Below, in pieces: positions 55,801-63,724 of a stretch of DNA of 64,000 nucleotides. The DNA is from Eudromia elegans (taxonomy: Eukaryota > Chordata > Aves > Tinamiformes > Tinamidae), in assembly GCA_003342815.1 (NCBI GenBank), contig PTEX01000003.1, positions 3,194,567 to 3,258,566 on the forward strand. Reading direction: 5' to 3'. Below the pieces are notes generated by a model, which was given only the letters and a program-made list of their open reading frames with translations, was not told where the DNA came from and made no database searches. The position numbers and the translations under genes were made by a program. Positions within the stretch are counted from its first letter, which is position 1; each line of letters begins with the position of its first letter.

Positions 55801-58800
55801 GATTGCACCTTGCATCTGTCTGCTTTCTTGTTGAGTGAGTGATAGCGTGAGTGCGGAGAGAACCCCCCCTTCTTTCCCTGCTGTGCCTCCTTTCCCTTCC
55901 CTGTTTACCTGCCTCCTGGACCTTCCCTGCGACCGAGTCTTCTTCGTGGACGAATGGCCTTCCCCTGGGATTCAGCGGCTTTTGGAGTGGCCGAGCACCC
56001 CCCGTGTTTGGATTGGTAATTTTATTTGGGGTTCTAGCTGGGGCGCCCTTGCGGGGGGTGGAACACTTCAGAAAAGTCTTAAATTTCTGTGTATAAGAAT
56101 TCATAACATCACTCACATTCTATCTAAAAATATATCTACCATATATGATGAAGGTCTAGTTTTGTAACTGTTCTGAAGGGAGACAGTTAAAAATGGTACA
56201 GGTTTAAATCCACAGGATTAGAGAATAGTTGTCAGAAATTTACCTTAAAATTCATTTATAATACAAATTCTACTTAAATTTAAAAAAAAAAATCAAAAAG
56301 TTGCATGGTCAGTAGGAATAGTCAGGTTGCTTCTTTCATTCCATTCTCCTTTTCCTAGTTATTCTTTCTTCTTTCACACTCAAATATCACATTCACCTTA
56401 GAGCATGTGGAGGATTTTACCATTTTACCACTTACCATATGATTTTCTTCAATATCACAACTGTCAATTTAAATACTTGACTCACACTACATGATCCGTT
56501 TTTCTTTTCTCCAGCATTCAAAACATTTAGCAATGTCTTACTTTATCAGATTCTAAAGTTCCATTTCTGAGACCAAGAGCAGAATACTCTGATTCTAATT
56601 AGATACATTTGTAGGTTTAAAAAATAATATTCAGTATCTTAAACACACAAAATATAATGCATTTCTTACCATAACTCATCTTGCTTTATTTTATGCTATT
56701 TTAGAATCCTCTGAGTAAGCTTAGCTCTGACAGAATTAATACTATTTGAACTTATCCTACTATCTTGATAGGTTTGTACCTATACTAAAACAAAACCTTG
56801 AAAATGTTTTCAAGTTTTGTTTATATAAATGAGGAATCCAGAAAAACAATGAGTCATCATTCTGACAGTTTAGGGTTGTCAGATTTCTAGCCTAAACTGA
56901 ATATACCTTTTTCCCTGCCAATTCTGTTAAAAGAATAATGAATTTATAGATTAATTTATAAAATTTGATATATTATTTCTATTATTTAAGTGCCATAATT
57001 CTTAATTCTATTTCTCTAAGTATGATTAAAGATCACAAGAGACCTTATTTCATGACTTATTTAATTATTAGAGTGGTGTAAATTGGCCTGTCTGTAAATA
57101 GAAAATGGTCCAAAGCATTTAGCTGTTTTTCTTAAAGCAGAAATAGGCAGATTAGATAACCAACAATGATAAAATCACAACAAGGAATTTCATCAACAAC
57201 ATTGAATCTATCCCTCCACAGATTTAGCAGTACTTTGCTTTCAGGAGTCTTTCAAAGTCAATCTAATTTACATTTTCCTCCTGAGAAAATAATTTAAAAA
57301 AAAAAAAAAAAAATTATAAATCCAGCATCACAGCAGCAAAGACTAAAAGAAAAAAATCAAGTTGTACTGACAATTTCCAGCATTATTCAGGAATTTAGTT
57401 TCACAATAGACTAGTCTAAAATCCAATATAGTAGCCTTCAGCTGTAAGTGGTTTTGCTGGGATACATAAAATGAGGAAGCAATATTTCATCTCCCAGACA
57501 AAAAAGGAAGCCACCTTCTTCTGCCAAGACATTTCCAAAACTGCGGCACAGCATACTGTGACAGAAGTACCATCCTCCCAGTTAATTTCAGCTTCAGTAT
57601 ACCATAATCACACACTTATGAATGAAGATCAGTCTCTCAAATTAATATCAATTCAAGCTGCAATTTTTAGCATCCAACACTAAAGTCTAATAAAGAAAAG
57701 CATCAGCCAGCTCACATGTGGTACAGAAGGCCTTTCTTCTGACTTAAATACAAGCAGAGGAAAACAGGTGGGGGTTGGTTCTTATCCCAGCAATGTTTAA
57801 ACATGCTACTGAAAATCCTTGCTTTGAAAGTTCAGATATTATACCCCAAAGCAACCAACATCACCAGAAAGGGTCCTCTGCTGAAATGCAACCCAGTATT
57901 CACATGTGTAAAATTTCCAAGTTTGCCAGGAGCCGACAGGCTGCATTGGGCAACAAGAATTATGAATGCATGTCCAGGTCCAAGAGCCAAACTGCACTGT
58001 AGTAATATAATTCACTGAGTGATCTACCTGATTCAAGAGAATTGATATCACCAGACTGGTGGCATCTCCTGCAAGTTTAACAGTGCTAAGCTATTATGCA
58101 AGCTAGAAGATTTTTGAGCCGAGCCCTGCCTACGTCCATTGCCTATTTCTGAGAAAAAAGCAGAGCTAAAAGATGCTTAAATCTTTTGACAAATGACAAC
58201 AGTAATGACTCAACACTATACTAAAATTCAAGATGTGCAAATTAAAGCCATATCCTATAAAAGGGAGAATAAAGTCTTTCAAGGAGCACTTTACTGCTTA
58301 CCTAATTTTACTACACAGTACCAAATTAAATTGTGTTATTTATACATCAAAAAAGAACTGCACTCAGAGACCTTAATCATGTAAAAGGTAACTTACAGTC
58401 CATTCAATAAGTTAAGCTTCTCACAAATACCTACTCTACCATTAGGCTCTATGAAGGCTGACGCACTTCATGGAATGCGATGGCAACGGAGGTATCCGTA
58501 CCCTACAGATGCACAGACACACTAAATACAACTAGCAAATCTATCAGAACTGTCTACCATCAGAGCTGTCACCAGGTATCACCCATTTCAGCACAATTAT
58601 CACTGAATACAACATTCATGAACAAAGACGTGCAAATCCAACTTTTAACACCCAGGTTGCATTTGCACTTGGAAAACACATCTTTCGGAATGTCTATTCT
58701 TTGCAAGATGCCACCATTACAACCAGGAAGCTTCCTGCCTTTTATTACCTGAGACTGGACCTTTCTGTGAGGAGTCTCCAGAAGGCCCTCTAGGAATCAC

Positions 58801-59890
58801 ACTTGAGAAATCAGAATCTCCAAACTGCCACTGATGGCAGCACCATCCTCCAAGTCTCTAGCCTGTGTCTGCAAGCAGGTGAGGCCCAAGGAAGGAGCCC
58901 TCGGAACACAGAACTGCAGCCCTGCCCACAGCCATGCAGGGCATCACCAGCCCTGTATTTCCCAGCCCAGAAGGGCTGCTTGGCCTCAGCACTCCAGGAC
59001 AGCCCCCAGACATCACAAGCGCCCCTTGTGAGCTCCATAGGGGCCCATTACAAAACAATGTAACACAGTATGTAATACTCCACACACCTTACTTCAATAC
59101 TCCCGTTCAATCAGAGTTAAATATAAACTTGAGCTTTCAGTTAACAAAATACAGACAAAACTTTTTGTGTCTTAAATCCATCTGACATTACATACCCCAG
59201 GAAAACAAATTGTAATTCACTCTCTCAAATTTCAAATTTTGGAACAAAATGACACCTTACACATGAAAATTCTACGCAAACTCAGAGACCAAAGGGATCA
59301 GAAGAGCCCACTTTTATATCTAAATAGTTCTTTAGATACTCTTGAAGCACATAAACATTTCCAGGTTCAACCAAACCAAATGTCACATCAGGGAACGAAA
59401 AGGTAAATACCTCTGACAGAAGACATAGAACAAGCAGAATTATTGCTCCCAGAGTAAGACAAAATTGTTTCCCAAGCAATTCTAATAATCTGAAAACAAA
59501 GACGCATCATGGAGGAAAAAAAGAATCTTAGAAAAGTTGAGCAGTAGAAGGCATGGAGCTATCTGAAACAAAAGCAGGGCAAGAGGGGACAAAAATCTAA
59601 CACTGCTTCTCCAACACAGCTCTCGCAGTGATCGCCCTTTTTTTGTCCTGTTTTAAAATACTAAAATATTCTACTGACTTTTGCAACTTCCTGGTGGGCA
59701 GACCTTTTAAAATGTCAAACCATTTAAATGGAGACATAAAAGCCTATCTTAAAAATTCTTAAGGTTTACCTGGAGGTAAATCGGGGTCGGGAGGAGCAGA
59801 CTGTTGAACTCGGCGTGGTTTCACTGCCGATTTCATGCTCTCCGTGGTACTGCGGTTCGTTGAACTGGAACCACAACTTTCGTGGTCTTC
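10662..59890 (-). CDS. VPS13B: VPS13B, internal part of the gene (human exons 4-17 equivalent)
   Basis: VPS13B is a very large bridge-like lipid-transfer protein of the VPS13 family. It works at the Golgi, and its loss causes Cohen syndrome in humans; this is family knowledge. Fourteen exons on the minus strand splice to one open frame of 2224 bp: 59770-59890, 54469-54636, 53343-53524, 50626-50800, 45265-45530, 42470-42565, 41991-42113, 39930-40067, 38534-38621, 33312-33503, 32524-32693, 30231-30425, 28660-28784 and 10662-10846. Each exon translates to a stretch that closely matches the human protein as I remember it, for example [27 protein letters not shown] and [10 protein letters not shown]. 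All introns are GT-AG and every phase agrees. The piece starts just after the chorein N-terminal domain (human residue about 98) and ends near residue 838, so the gene is cut at both window edges. No frameshift or stop lies in the exons, so the gene looks functional. The exon borders are my own reading and were not checked against transcripts. Confidence 0.97.
13337..13364. repeat. 14-bp perfect tandem duplication
   Basis: TCACTGTCACAAAG occurs twice with no spacer. It is a simple duplication in intron 16 with no evident role. Confidence 0.9.
19700..19741 (+). mobile_element. Possible CR1 LINE terminus, plus strand
   Basis: AAGGTCTTTTCCAATTATAA followed by TGATTCTATGAATC resembles the final 35-40 bases of CR1 (GGTCCCTTCCAACC…ATTCTATGATTC). 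The upstream sequence shows no further match, so this is either a very short or very old copy. Confidence 0.5.
20262..20622 (-). mobile_element. CR1 LINE fragment (3' UTR region)
   Basis: Read on the plus strand, the block shows the reverse-complemented CR1 3' region: CTCCACAGCCTCTCTGGGCA, then CCCTTGTCCTGTCACTGG, CTTCTCTTCTCCAGGCTAAA and CTTTCCTCATACGG. It shares a nearly identical 45-bp stretch with 61438-61483, which suggests a related subfamily. It stops inside the 3' region and lacks the last 100 or so bases, including the terminal repeat. That is not the usual 5' truncation and points to a later deletion. Confidence 0.9.
25365..25440 (-). mobile_element. CR1 LINE 3' terminus, minus strand
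   Basis: AATCACAGAAGAATTTCAGT followed by GATCTCAGTAGATCATCTAA and TCTAGTCCAGTTTCCTGAT resembles the last 75 bases of CR1 in reverse complement. It is short and diverged. Confidence 0.6.
26570..26585. repeat. A16 homopolymer
   Basis: Run of 16 A on the plus strand in intron 16, followed by GAGGAAAACC. No retrocopy was recognised upstream of it. Confidence 0.9.
28660..28784 (-). CDS. VPS13B: VPS13B exon 16
   Basis: This 125-bp exon follows a long T-rich tract ending TTTTCAG and ends at the strong donor GTGAGTG. It reads [35 protein letters not shown], then IKFPKY. The last two bases combine with exon 17 to give Trp, as in human (CW/TKR). The motif [11 protein letters not shown] is invariant. 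The exon sits on the 5' side of the 17.8-kb intron 16. Confidence 0.96.
29881..29942. repeat. Degenerate ATTCCAT tandem repeat
   Basis: Five copies of a GTATTCCATA-like unit with spacers (GTATTCCATAATGTATTCCA, then ATGCATTCCATATGCATTCC). It explains the low-complexity ORF read across it on the plus strand. Confidence 0.8.
30231..30425 (-). CDS. VPS13B: VPS13B exon 15
   Basis: This exon is 195 bp (65 codons), phase 0 on both sides, between TTTTACCTAG and the consensus donor GTAAGA. It reads [18 protein letters not shown], then [36 protein letters not shown] and [11 protein letters not shown]. It is nearly identical to human after the first 14 residues. Confidence 0.97.
30695..30925 (+). mobile_element. 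CR1 LINE 3' end, plus strand
   Basis: The block contains CTGGACACGGTCCTGAGCAA, then a GAGCAGGCAGTTGGACTAGA segment, and ends in TATTCTAAGATTCTAAA. These are the known last bases of CR1 (…GGTTGGACTAGATGATCT… with an ATTCTATGATTCT tail), diverged. It is truncated at the 5' side. Confidence 0.8.
31063..31150 (-). mobile_element. CR1 LINE 3' end, minus strand
   Basis: In plus-strand reading it starts AGAATCACAGAATAACAAGG and continues with GGAAGGGATATCTGGAGAA and CCAATCCAACCTCCTACTC. This is the reverse complement of the CR1 3' terminus. Only about 90 bases remain. Its 3' end faces the plus-strand CR1 138 bp away. Confidence 0.75.
32524..32693 (-). CDS. VPS13B: VPS13B exon 14
   Basis: This 170-bp exon follows TTGTTTCAG and ends before GTAGGC. 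It reads (D)[34 protein letters not shown], then [17 protein letters not shown] and IMGGK. The EEYIPTR and [14 protein letters not shown] blocks match human exactly, while the first ten residues have drifted. Entry is phase 1, exit phase 0. Confidence 0.96.
33312..33503 (-). CDS. VPS13B: VPS13B exon 13
   Basis: This 192-bp exon has a variable start ([18 protein letters not shown]) followed by a conserved core ([32 protein letters not shown]). It ends at RRTKP plus one base. The acceptor ends CTTCTAG. The donor is CAG followed by GTTTGC, an unusual 5' splice site. I chose it because phase 1 at this point recreates the Asp that opens exon 14, as in human. Reading on past it enters a poorly conserved stretch. 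Confidence 0.92.
33504..38533 (-). other. VPS13B intron 12 (5030 bp)
   Basis: No exon or interspersed repeat was identified. There are TA-rich tracts at 35431-35452 and 37350-37375. The region 34500-35420 is less AT-rich and has ORFs of about 100 codons on both strands without similarity to anything I know. Confidence 0.75.
38534..38621 (-). CDS. VPS13B: VPS13B exon 12
   Basis: This 88-bp exon follows TTGTTGGTAG and ends before GTACCT, which matches U1 poorly after the first three bases. It reads [18 protein letters not shown], then [11 protein letters not shown], with one base left over. It matches the human segment closely up to the variable Ser/Thr/Gly end. Entry is phase 0 and exit phase 1. 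Confidence 0.94.
39708..39727. repeat. (TTTG)n tract
   Basis: About four to five TTTG units, followed by a T-rich stretch, in intron 11. Confidence 0.8.
39930..40067 (-). CDS. VPS13B: VPS13B exon 11
   Basis: This exon is 138 bp (46 codons), phase 0 on both sides. It reads [18 protein letters not shown], then [17 protein letters not shown] and [12 protein letters not shown] placed the start at AAAG before GAGGCC because that keeps the human length; an alternative AG three bases inside would drop one Glu. The acceptor (CGCTATAAAG) and the donor (GTCAGA) both look weak. Confidence 0.94.
41991..42113 (-). CDS. VPS13B: VPS13B exon 10
   Basis: This exon is 123 bp (41 codons), phase 0 on both sides, with the strong donor GTGAGT. 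It reads [18 protein letters not shown], then [18 protein letters not shown] and NRSDE. The [11 protein letters not shown] core with its cysteines is conserved in human. The first residues (VLMKGEL, human ALMMGEP) are the least conserved part. Confidence 0.95.
42470..42565 (-). CDS. VPS13B: VPS13B exon 9
   Basis: This short exon of 96 bp (32 codons) is phase 0 on both sides, so skipping it would keep the frame. It reads [18 protein letters not shown], then [14 protein letters not shown]. Its acceptor is weak in pyrimidines just upstream (CATAG) and its donor is GTAATT. Only a 356-bp intron separates it from exon 10. Confidence 0.95.
42566..45264 (-). other. VPS13B intron 8 (2699 bp)
   Basis: Mostly AT-rich. 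A short GC-richer patch with a CpG cluster (GCGCTGCCGCCACGCAGAG) is at about 44300-44330. I see no repeat or ORF that I can name. Intron 9 (42114-42469, 356 bp) is equally plain. Confidence 0.75.
45265..45530 (-). CDS. VPS13B: VPS13B exon 8 (largest exon in the window, variable acidic loops)
   Basis: At 266 bp this is the longest exon here. It starts after GTTTCCACAG and ends before GTAAAT. Two variable polar loops flank an invariant core. The first loop is [18 protein letters not shown] to DDDQQQ, the core is [16 protein letters not shown], and the second loop is [14 protein letters not shown]. It then ends with the conserved [18 protein letters not shown] and K. By my count the exon is one codon shorter than human in the second loop. 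It enters in phase 1 and exits in phase 0. Confidence 0.96.
46592..46617. repeat. (TA)n microsatellite
   Basis: Alternating T and A, with one interruption at each edge, in VPS13B intron 7. Confidence 0.9.
46898..46946. repeat. TG/TA/CA-rich simple repeat
   Basis: Mixed dinucleotide tract with TGTGTGTACATATATG followed by ACATATATATACACATATA. A degenerate alternating purine-pyrimidine stretch. Confidence 0.85.
47640..48200 (+). other. GC-rich intronic island with overlapping ORFs
   Basis: The base composition rises sharply above the surrounding intron, with several CpGs around 47645-47960. Two overlapping plus-strand frames stay open, 137 codons (47539-47952) and 189 codons (47729-48298). 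Neither resembles a protein I know, and the frames overlap, so composition may explain them. Possible readings are an antisense transcript exon, an old insertion or simply a GC-rich patch. Confidence 0.35.
50281..50340. repeat. TA/CA-rich simple repeat
   Basis: Alternating purine-pyrimidine tract with GTATATATATGTACACACA in the middle, about 285 bp past the exon 7 donor in intron 7. Confidence 0.8.
50626..50800 (-). CDS. VPS13B: VPS13B exon 7
   Basis: This 175-bp exon follows a good acceptor (TTGTGTTACAG) and ends before GTAAAT. It reads [36 protein letters not shown], then [18 protein letters not shown] and GNITG. The [15 protein letters not shown] helix is nearly identical to human, while the acidic tail after GNFK is more variable. 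It exits in phase 1. If the donor were not used, the frame would stop after only a few codons. Confidence 0.96.
50801..53342 (-). other. VPS13B intron 6 (2542 bp), with intron 5 (53525-54468) beyond exon 6
   Basis: Both are AT-rich introns. A T15 run on the plus strand lies at 53088-53102. A patch at 54040-54270 in intron 5 has slightly higher complexity, but I found no repeat or gene in it. Nothing else stands out. Confidence 0.8.
53088..53102. repeat. T15 homopolymer
   Basis: Run of 15 T on the plus strand (A on the VPS13B strand), about 240 bp below the exon 6 donor, in intron 6. Confidence 0.9.
53343..53524 (-). CDS. VPS13B: VPS13B exon 6
   Basis: This 182-bp exon follows a pyrimidine-rich acceptor ending TTTCTAAAG and ends before the donor GTAGGT. 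It reads [36 protein letters not shown], then [18 protein letters not shown] and KMPSIIK. The alternating hydrophobic pattern fits beta-strands of the lipid-transfer groove. It enters in phase 1 (G from exon 5 plus CT) and leaves in phase 0. Only 944 bp separate it from exon 5. Confidence 0.96.
54469..54636 (-). CDS. VPS13B: VPS13B exon 5
   Basis: This 168-bp exon follows the acceptor TTTTAG and ends at the strong donor GTGAGT. It reads [18 protein letters not shown], then [17 protein letters not shown], and ends at [12 protein letters not shown]. In VPS13 proteins this segment (VxNVxIxIxNIxIRYED type) belongs to the first extended-chorein repeat of the hydrophobic groove. It is almost identical to human apart from about one substitution (YTVDELW; human has G where this has D). 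It joins exon 4 in phase 1. Confidence 0.96.
55111..55160. repeat. (AATA)n microsatellite
   Basis: A tract of repeated AATA units, about nine copies, followed by interrupted copies. It lies 310 bp before the solo LTR. Confidence 0.95.
55476..56070 (+). mobile_element. Solo LTR of an endogenous retrovirus, probably ERVK-like
   Basis: A 595-bp block begins TGTTGCAG and ends CACTTCA. It is flanked on both sides by the direct repeat GAAAAG (55470-55475 and 56071-56076), a 6-bp target duplication. Inside are a TATA box (TATAAA, 55753-55758), a nearby AATAAA (55777-55782) and a T/C-rich, CpG-containing 3' part, the usual U3-R-U5 order on the plus strand. The 6-bp duplication suits bird alpha/beta-like (ERVK) elements; the family is inferred. 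There is no internal retroviral sequence, so this is a relic left by LTR-LTR recombination. The identical flanks and kept CpGs suggest a fairly recent insertion. It is antisense to VPS13B in intron 4. Confidence 0.9.
57296..57313. repeat. A18 homopolymer
   Basis: Run of 18 A on the plus strand in intron 4. No flanking LINE or processed gene is visible. Confidence 0.9.
59770..59890 (-). CDS. VPS13B: VPS13B exon 4 (disordered linker after the chorein domain)
   Basis: This 121-bp exon starts in phase 0 after TTATCAG and ends before GTAAACC with one base of the next codon. It reads [18 protein letters not shown] and continues to [18 protein letters not shown]. The segment is rich in Ser, Thr and Pro with a basic KPRR patch, so it looks like a flexible linker between the N-terminal chorein cap and the first repeat of the lipid groove. 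It differs from human at several Ser/Thr sites but keeps the PDLPPG end. It is the most 5' exon in the window; exons 2 and 3 must lie above 64000. Confidence 0.93.
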
Positions 59891-61329
59891 CTGATAAGAG
59901 GAAAGGAAGCAAATAAGTCAACCAAAAAAGAACAAAATACATGAGGAGAACAAGCTAGGTGCATTACTGCCAAAATATAAAGTACAAAAGTCTCATAAAG
60001 TACAAAAATATGAGAAACTGCTCACTTCTATCAGTTTATGTGACTGCTCATGGAAGCAATCTCAAACAGCTCCAAGATCTCATGTCCATTCTAATATAAC
60101 CTGCCAAAACTGCCTCAACAAAACAAAATATTTTCTCAGAGTTCTAAAACAGCAAACATGACACCAGAATATATAAATGAATAGGAGATAACTGTTCCTC
60201 TTGAGCTTTGATATGACTTGTTCACCTTTAGGAGTTTAGAAACAGGAAATATGGTTCCTAATAAGAGAATACAATAAAAAAAACTTCCAATACGAAGTTC
60301 ACACACACACATACACAAGAAGCTTAATTAGGTCAATTTGAGTTTTAAATATCACACTAGCATGCAGAGGTTCCCACTACATTCCAGAATGACAGTTTAA
60401 TTGCAACCCTCGAGTGCAAGAAATCCAAGAAAAGGAACACAAATATTCTTGTAAGTGCTTTAGGAGAACAGATTGGGAAGGAAACAAGAGCTTCCTCTTT
60501 TGATGAAAGCCAAAGTATCTTTTGAAGAAATATGGCCTCTTGCAGGTTTTTGTTATCCCTTCAGAAAAGCAGCAAGTAGTCTCTGTGTGCTGCTAGGATC
60601 ACAGGAACAGTTCAGAAGAAGAACTGACCAGACACATATGCAGGACATCTCAAAATTAAGCTCCAATATTCTCAAATCCTCTAGCCACTAAAAAACACAC
60701 ATTTTAAAGCACATTATTATTTCGCACAGAATGCATCATGTGTTTCCAGGCATATCTTGTCACTTCCTTGAATGGCCTCAGAGAAATTGTGAAGTAGATA
60801 CTAACTTCACAGTACTTGCTTTTTCATGTCTTTTGAAACAAAATTAGACAACAAAAAGGTAACATGTAACAGCATACTTTAAAAACAAAGTTACAACTCT
60901 AAAAACAACTCAAGAGACAGTTTCTGCCATTCTACTCTATACTTAGACAGCAGAATACGGAATGAAAGTCTCCAATAAAGGAGAAATAACACTTTAGAAA
61001 GAAAAGCACAGATGAAAAGCAATAAAAGGTTAAACTGAAAGAAAAATAAGTATAAAACAGCAGTCACATGGAGAAAATACAGAACACAGACACCTTCATA
61101 CATTAAGAGGGTAGAAGGCAGCTTCTAAAGGAAGGTTATCATAACAGATTTGAAGTTTTCCAGTCACGATTATGGAACGGTAACAAGCTACACTTCTTAG
61201 AGAAATGTGATGATGATCACCATTTTTTTTAATTATGATTACCTGGCTACTCAGTCATCCAGGACCTTACCACTCAGCAGCTACAAGAAAAATGTGTATT
61301 CAATATCAACCACATTTGTTTTCTTATCT

Positions 61330-61850
61330 TCACAAAATCAGACTGAGTGAGGCTGGATGGGACTTCTAGAGATCATCTAATCCAACCGCCCTGCTCCATC
61401 AGGAACATACAGAGCACAGGGTGGCATCCAGGCAGGTTTGAAGATCTCCAGAGAAGGAGACTCCACAGCCTCTCTGGGCAGCCTCACAGAGGGTGAAGTC
61501 TTTCCTCACATGGAGATGGAACTCTGTCCCTCGTCCAAGTTGTCGATGAACAAGCCGAACAGCACTGGGCCCAGCACTGACCCCAGAGGGACACCACTGG
61601 CCACAGGCCTCCAACCAGACTCGGCCCCATTTATCACCACCCCTCTGAGCTCTGCCATCCAGACAGTTCTCAATCCACCTCACTGCCCACTCATCTAACC
61701 CACACTTCCTGAGCTTTCCCATGAGGATGTTACGGGAGACAGTGTCGAAAGCCTTGTTGAGGTCAAGGCAGACCACCTCCACGGCTCTTCTCTCATCCAG
61801 CCAGCCAGTTAACCCATCGTAGAAGGCTCTCTTGGACAGCCTTTTGAGGC
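61330..61850 (-). mobile_element. CR1 LINE fragment with part of the reverse transcriptase
   Basis: The minus strand encodes part of a CR1 reverse transcriptase, including VVCLDLNKAFDTVSR (motif A, with its Asp) followed by [18 protein letters not shown]. At lower coordinates comes the CR1 3' untranslated end (plus-strand reading: GAGATCATCTAATCCAACC). Between about 61490 and 61535 the RT part joins the 3' end directly, so several hundred bases seen in full CR1 elements are missing. The 5' end is truncated near 61850, as usual for CR1. CR1 is the dominant LINE of birds and turtles. This copy is not active. Confidence 0.92.
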
Positions 61851-62561
61851 TTTTCATTGAGAAATGCACATCTCCAGAAGACTCTCCCAGAACTCCCAAC
61901 TACATCAAAAAACCCTCGGGTTGACATCACTGTCCTGTCCACAGATCACCTGTGCAATAATGACAACTTCCAATTCTTTTTTAGCCTTAAATATCAGCTT
62001 CCTAAAGACTCTTCATCATCATAAGTATTTTACAGAGATACTCACCTCTTCTTTATATCTCCATCTTGCTGAGAAAAAAAATTTTACCTTGCCAAGTATT
62101 TAATTTTTGAAATAACTTTGAACTCACCCTTTTCATTGAACCTGGCTCACATGCAGCATGAAAATATTTTTTCAGATGAGTCACCACACTGCTGTTTTGA
62201 CCTTGCAAAAGCTGAGATGCCAGGGGGACCACACAGCTCAGTTAGTGCACCTCCTTCTTTACTGGGCTTACGTACACACTATACAGCATGCTGTACCAGG
62301 GCCACTTGTGATCTGATATGATCACATTATGTTGGCCTACTAATACTCATGTTGGCTACAAAAAAAGAGTCATGAGGGGGGAAATAGTTGTTCTGCTTTT
62401 GAGTGTAATGTTTTTTAGCTGTGCACTGAAACCAGTACATCTTTTCATAAGTTTATACAAGTCTATGCAGCACATTCATCATACAATATATTACTGACAA
62501 TTAAAGATGGAAAAAGACTGATTTAAGTATCTTGCACTTCCATAGAGCTAGAAATAAACAC

Positions 62562-62582
62562 TTTTTTTTTTTAAAAAAAAAA
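62562..62582. repeat. T11-A10 tract
   Basis: Eleven T followed directly by ten A, a self-complementary AT tract in intron 3. Confidence 0.9.
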
Positions 62583-63320
62583 GGACCATTCTATCATTCT
62601 AATTTTAGAAGAAAAATCTTTAATTGTGGCATATAAATAATTTCAATACAATAAAATATTTATATTTCTTTCAGCTACAAGTCTGCTATGATGGAAAATG
62701 GTTGAGATCAGTTAGATCACACTGGACCTAAAGTCAATCAAAATTAAAATGTTAATGCTCCAAGAAGATGTCAAAATGCAACACAAAATTTTATCTTTGA
62801 AATATACATATATGAGTTAATCTAAATAAATTAATAATGTACACATTTGCTTAAGAATTCAATCAGACAAAACATTTGAAAGAGTTTATTTTATTTTGGA
62901 TAAAATGCATTAATTTCCTTACACTACACAAGTATCAAAATGTTTATCATTTGAACCCTTACGGTTTATACCAACATTAGCAAACAGTGTTTTTCACAAA
63001 AATTATTGATATTTTACAAAACAAACATTAGTTTTGTAAACTACCATAAGATGATAGCAGTGGCCATGACCTTACAAGAACTACGTTCCTATTTAGATTT
63101 ATAACCACGAGCTTTCTATATCTGCACAATTCTGCTTAATGTTAACTTTAAGTGCAGGCTATTAATTTCTCAAACATGTGGCTGTCTCATAAGTCCAGAA
63201 GTAAAACATGTTCATTAAAGATATGTGAAAAAGTTCCAAGGGAACTGCCAAAACTAGCATAATTATGAAAATATTTAACACTGGAACCAACTGAAATCAC
63301 ATTCTGTATATAGACTGCAG

Positions 63321-63410
63321 TGATGTCATAGCAAACTCCCAGCCAACGCGCACTAAAACTACCGCGCTCTAATAAATCCAGCTCGCACCAGATGACAAAC
63401 GTTTTAAAGC
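63321..63410. promoter_or_regulatory. CpG-retaining cluster, candidate regulatory element
   Basis: Six CpGs fall within 55 bp (63347-63401) in an otherwise CpG-poor intron. Two imperfect 16-bp units sit in tandem at 63347-63362 and 63363-63378; both start CGCGC and then share CTAA. A TGATGTCAT sequence (CREB/AP-1-like) and a CCAGCCAA half-site (NF1-like) lie just before. The minus strand also has a 106-codon ORF across it that I do not recognise. A regulatory role is only inferred. Confidence 0.3.
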
Positions 63411-63709
63411 TAAAGTAAAACTTATATTGGAGATGGGAAAGGAGCTGTATTCTAAATGTGCTACTAACTAGAATCATAATATGGTAGTTGATAAAGTGTC
63501 CATTCATTTTAATAGTAGTGAGAGTTACTGCAAGTCACAACAGTAGCAAAATAAAAATACGTATGATGTACATAAAGGGCTGATTTTAAAAGAAAACAAC
63601 AGAAATTTACTAAAATGTTTTCTTATTCCCTTATGCTGATATTATAAGTAAAGCTTAGATAGCTTCAAAGTTAATATATGAGTGCAATTTACTAAGACAT
63701 CAGGGCTTT

Positions 63710-63724
63710 AAAAAAAAAAAAAAA
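63710..63724. repeat. A15 homopolymer
   Basis: Run of 15 A on the plus strand in intron 3, with no recognised element beside it. Confidence 0.9.

Larger units (their letters stand above)
54637..59769 (-). other. VPS13B intron 4 (5133 bp)
   Basis: The intron carries a solo LTR at 55476-56070, an (AATA)n repeat at 55111-55160, a poly(A) run at 57296-57313 and a GC-rich but CpG-poor patch at about 58800-59050. The short ORFs in it are not recognisable. Confidence 0.85.

Noticed and set aside
55745-56167. ORFs of 110-123 codons on both strands
   Set aside because: They lie within or across the solo LTR and its edge and are explained by its GC-rich 3' part.
61399-61899. Minus-strand ORF of 166 codons with RT similarity as a host gene
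   Set aside because: It is the reverse-transcriptase remnant of a truncated CR1 LINE, reported as a mobile element.
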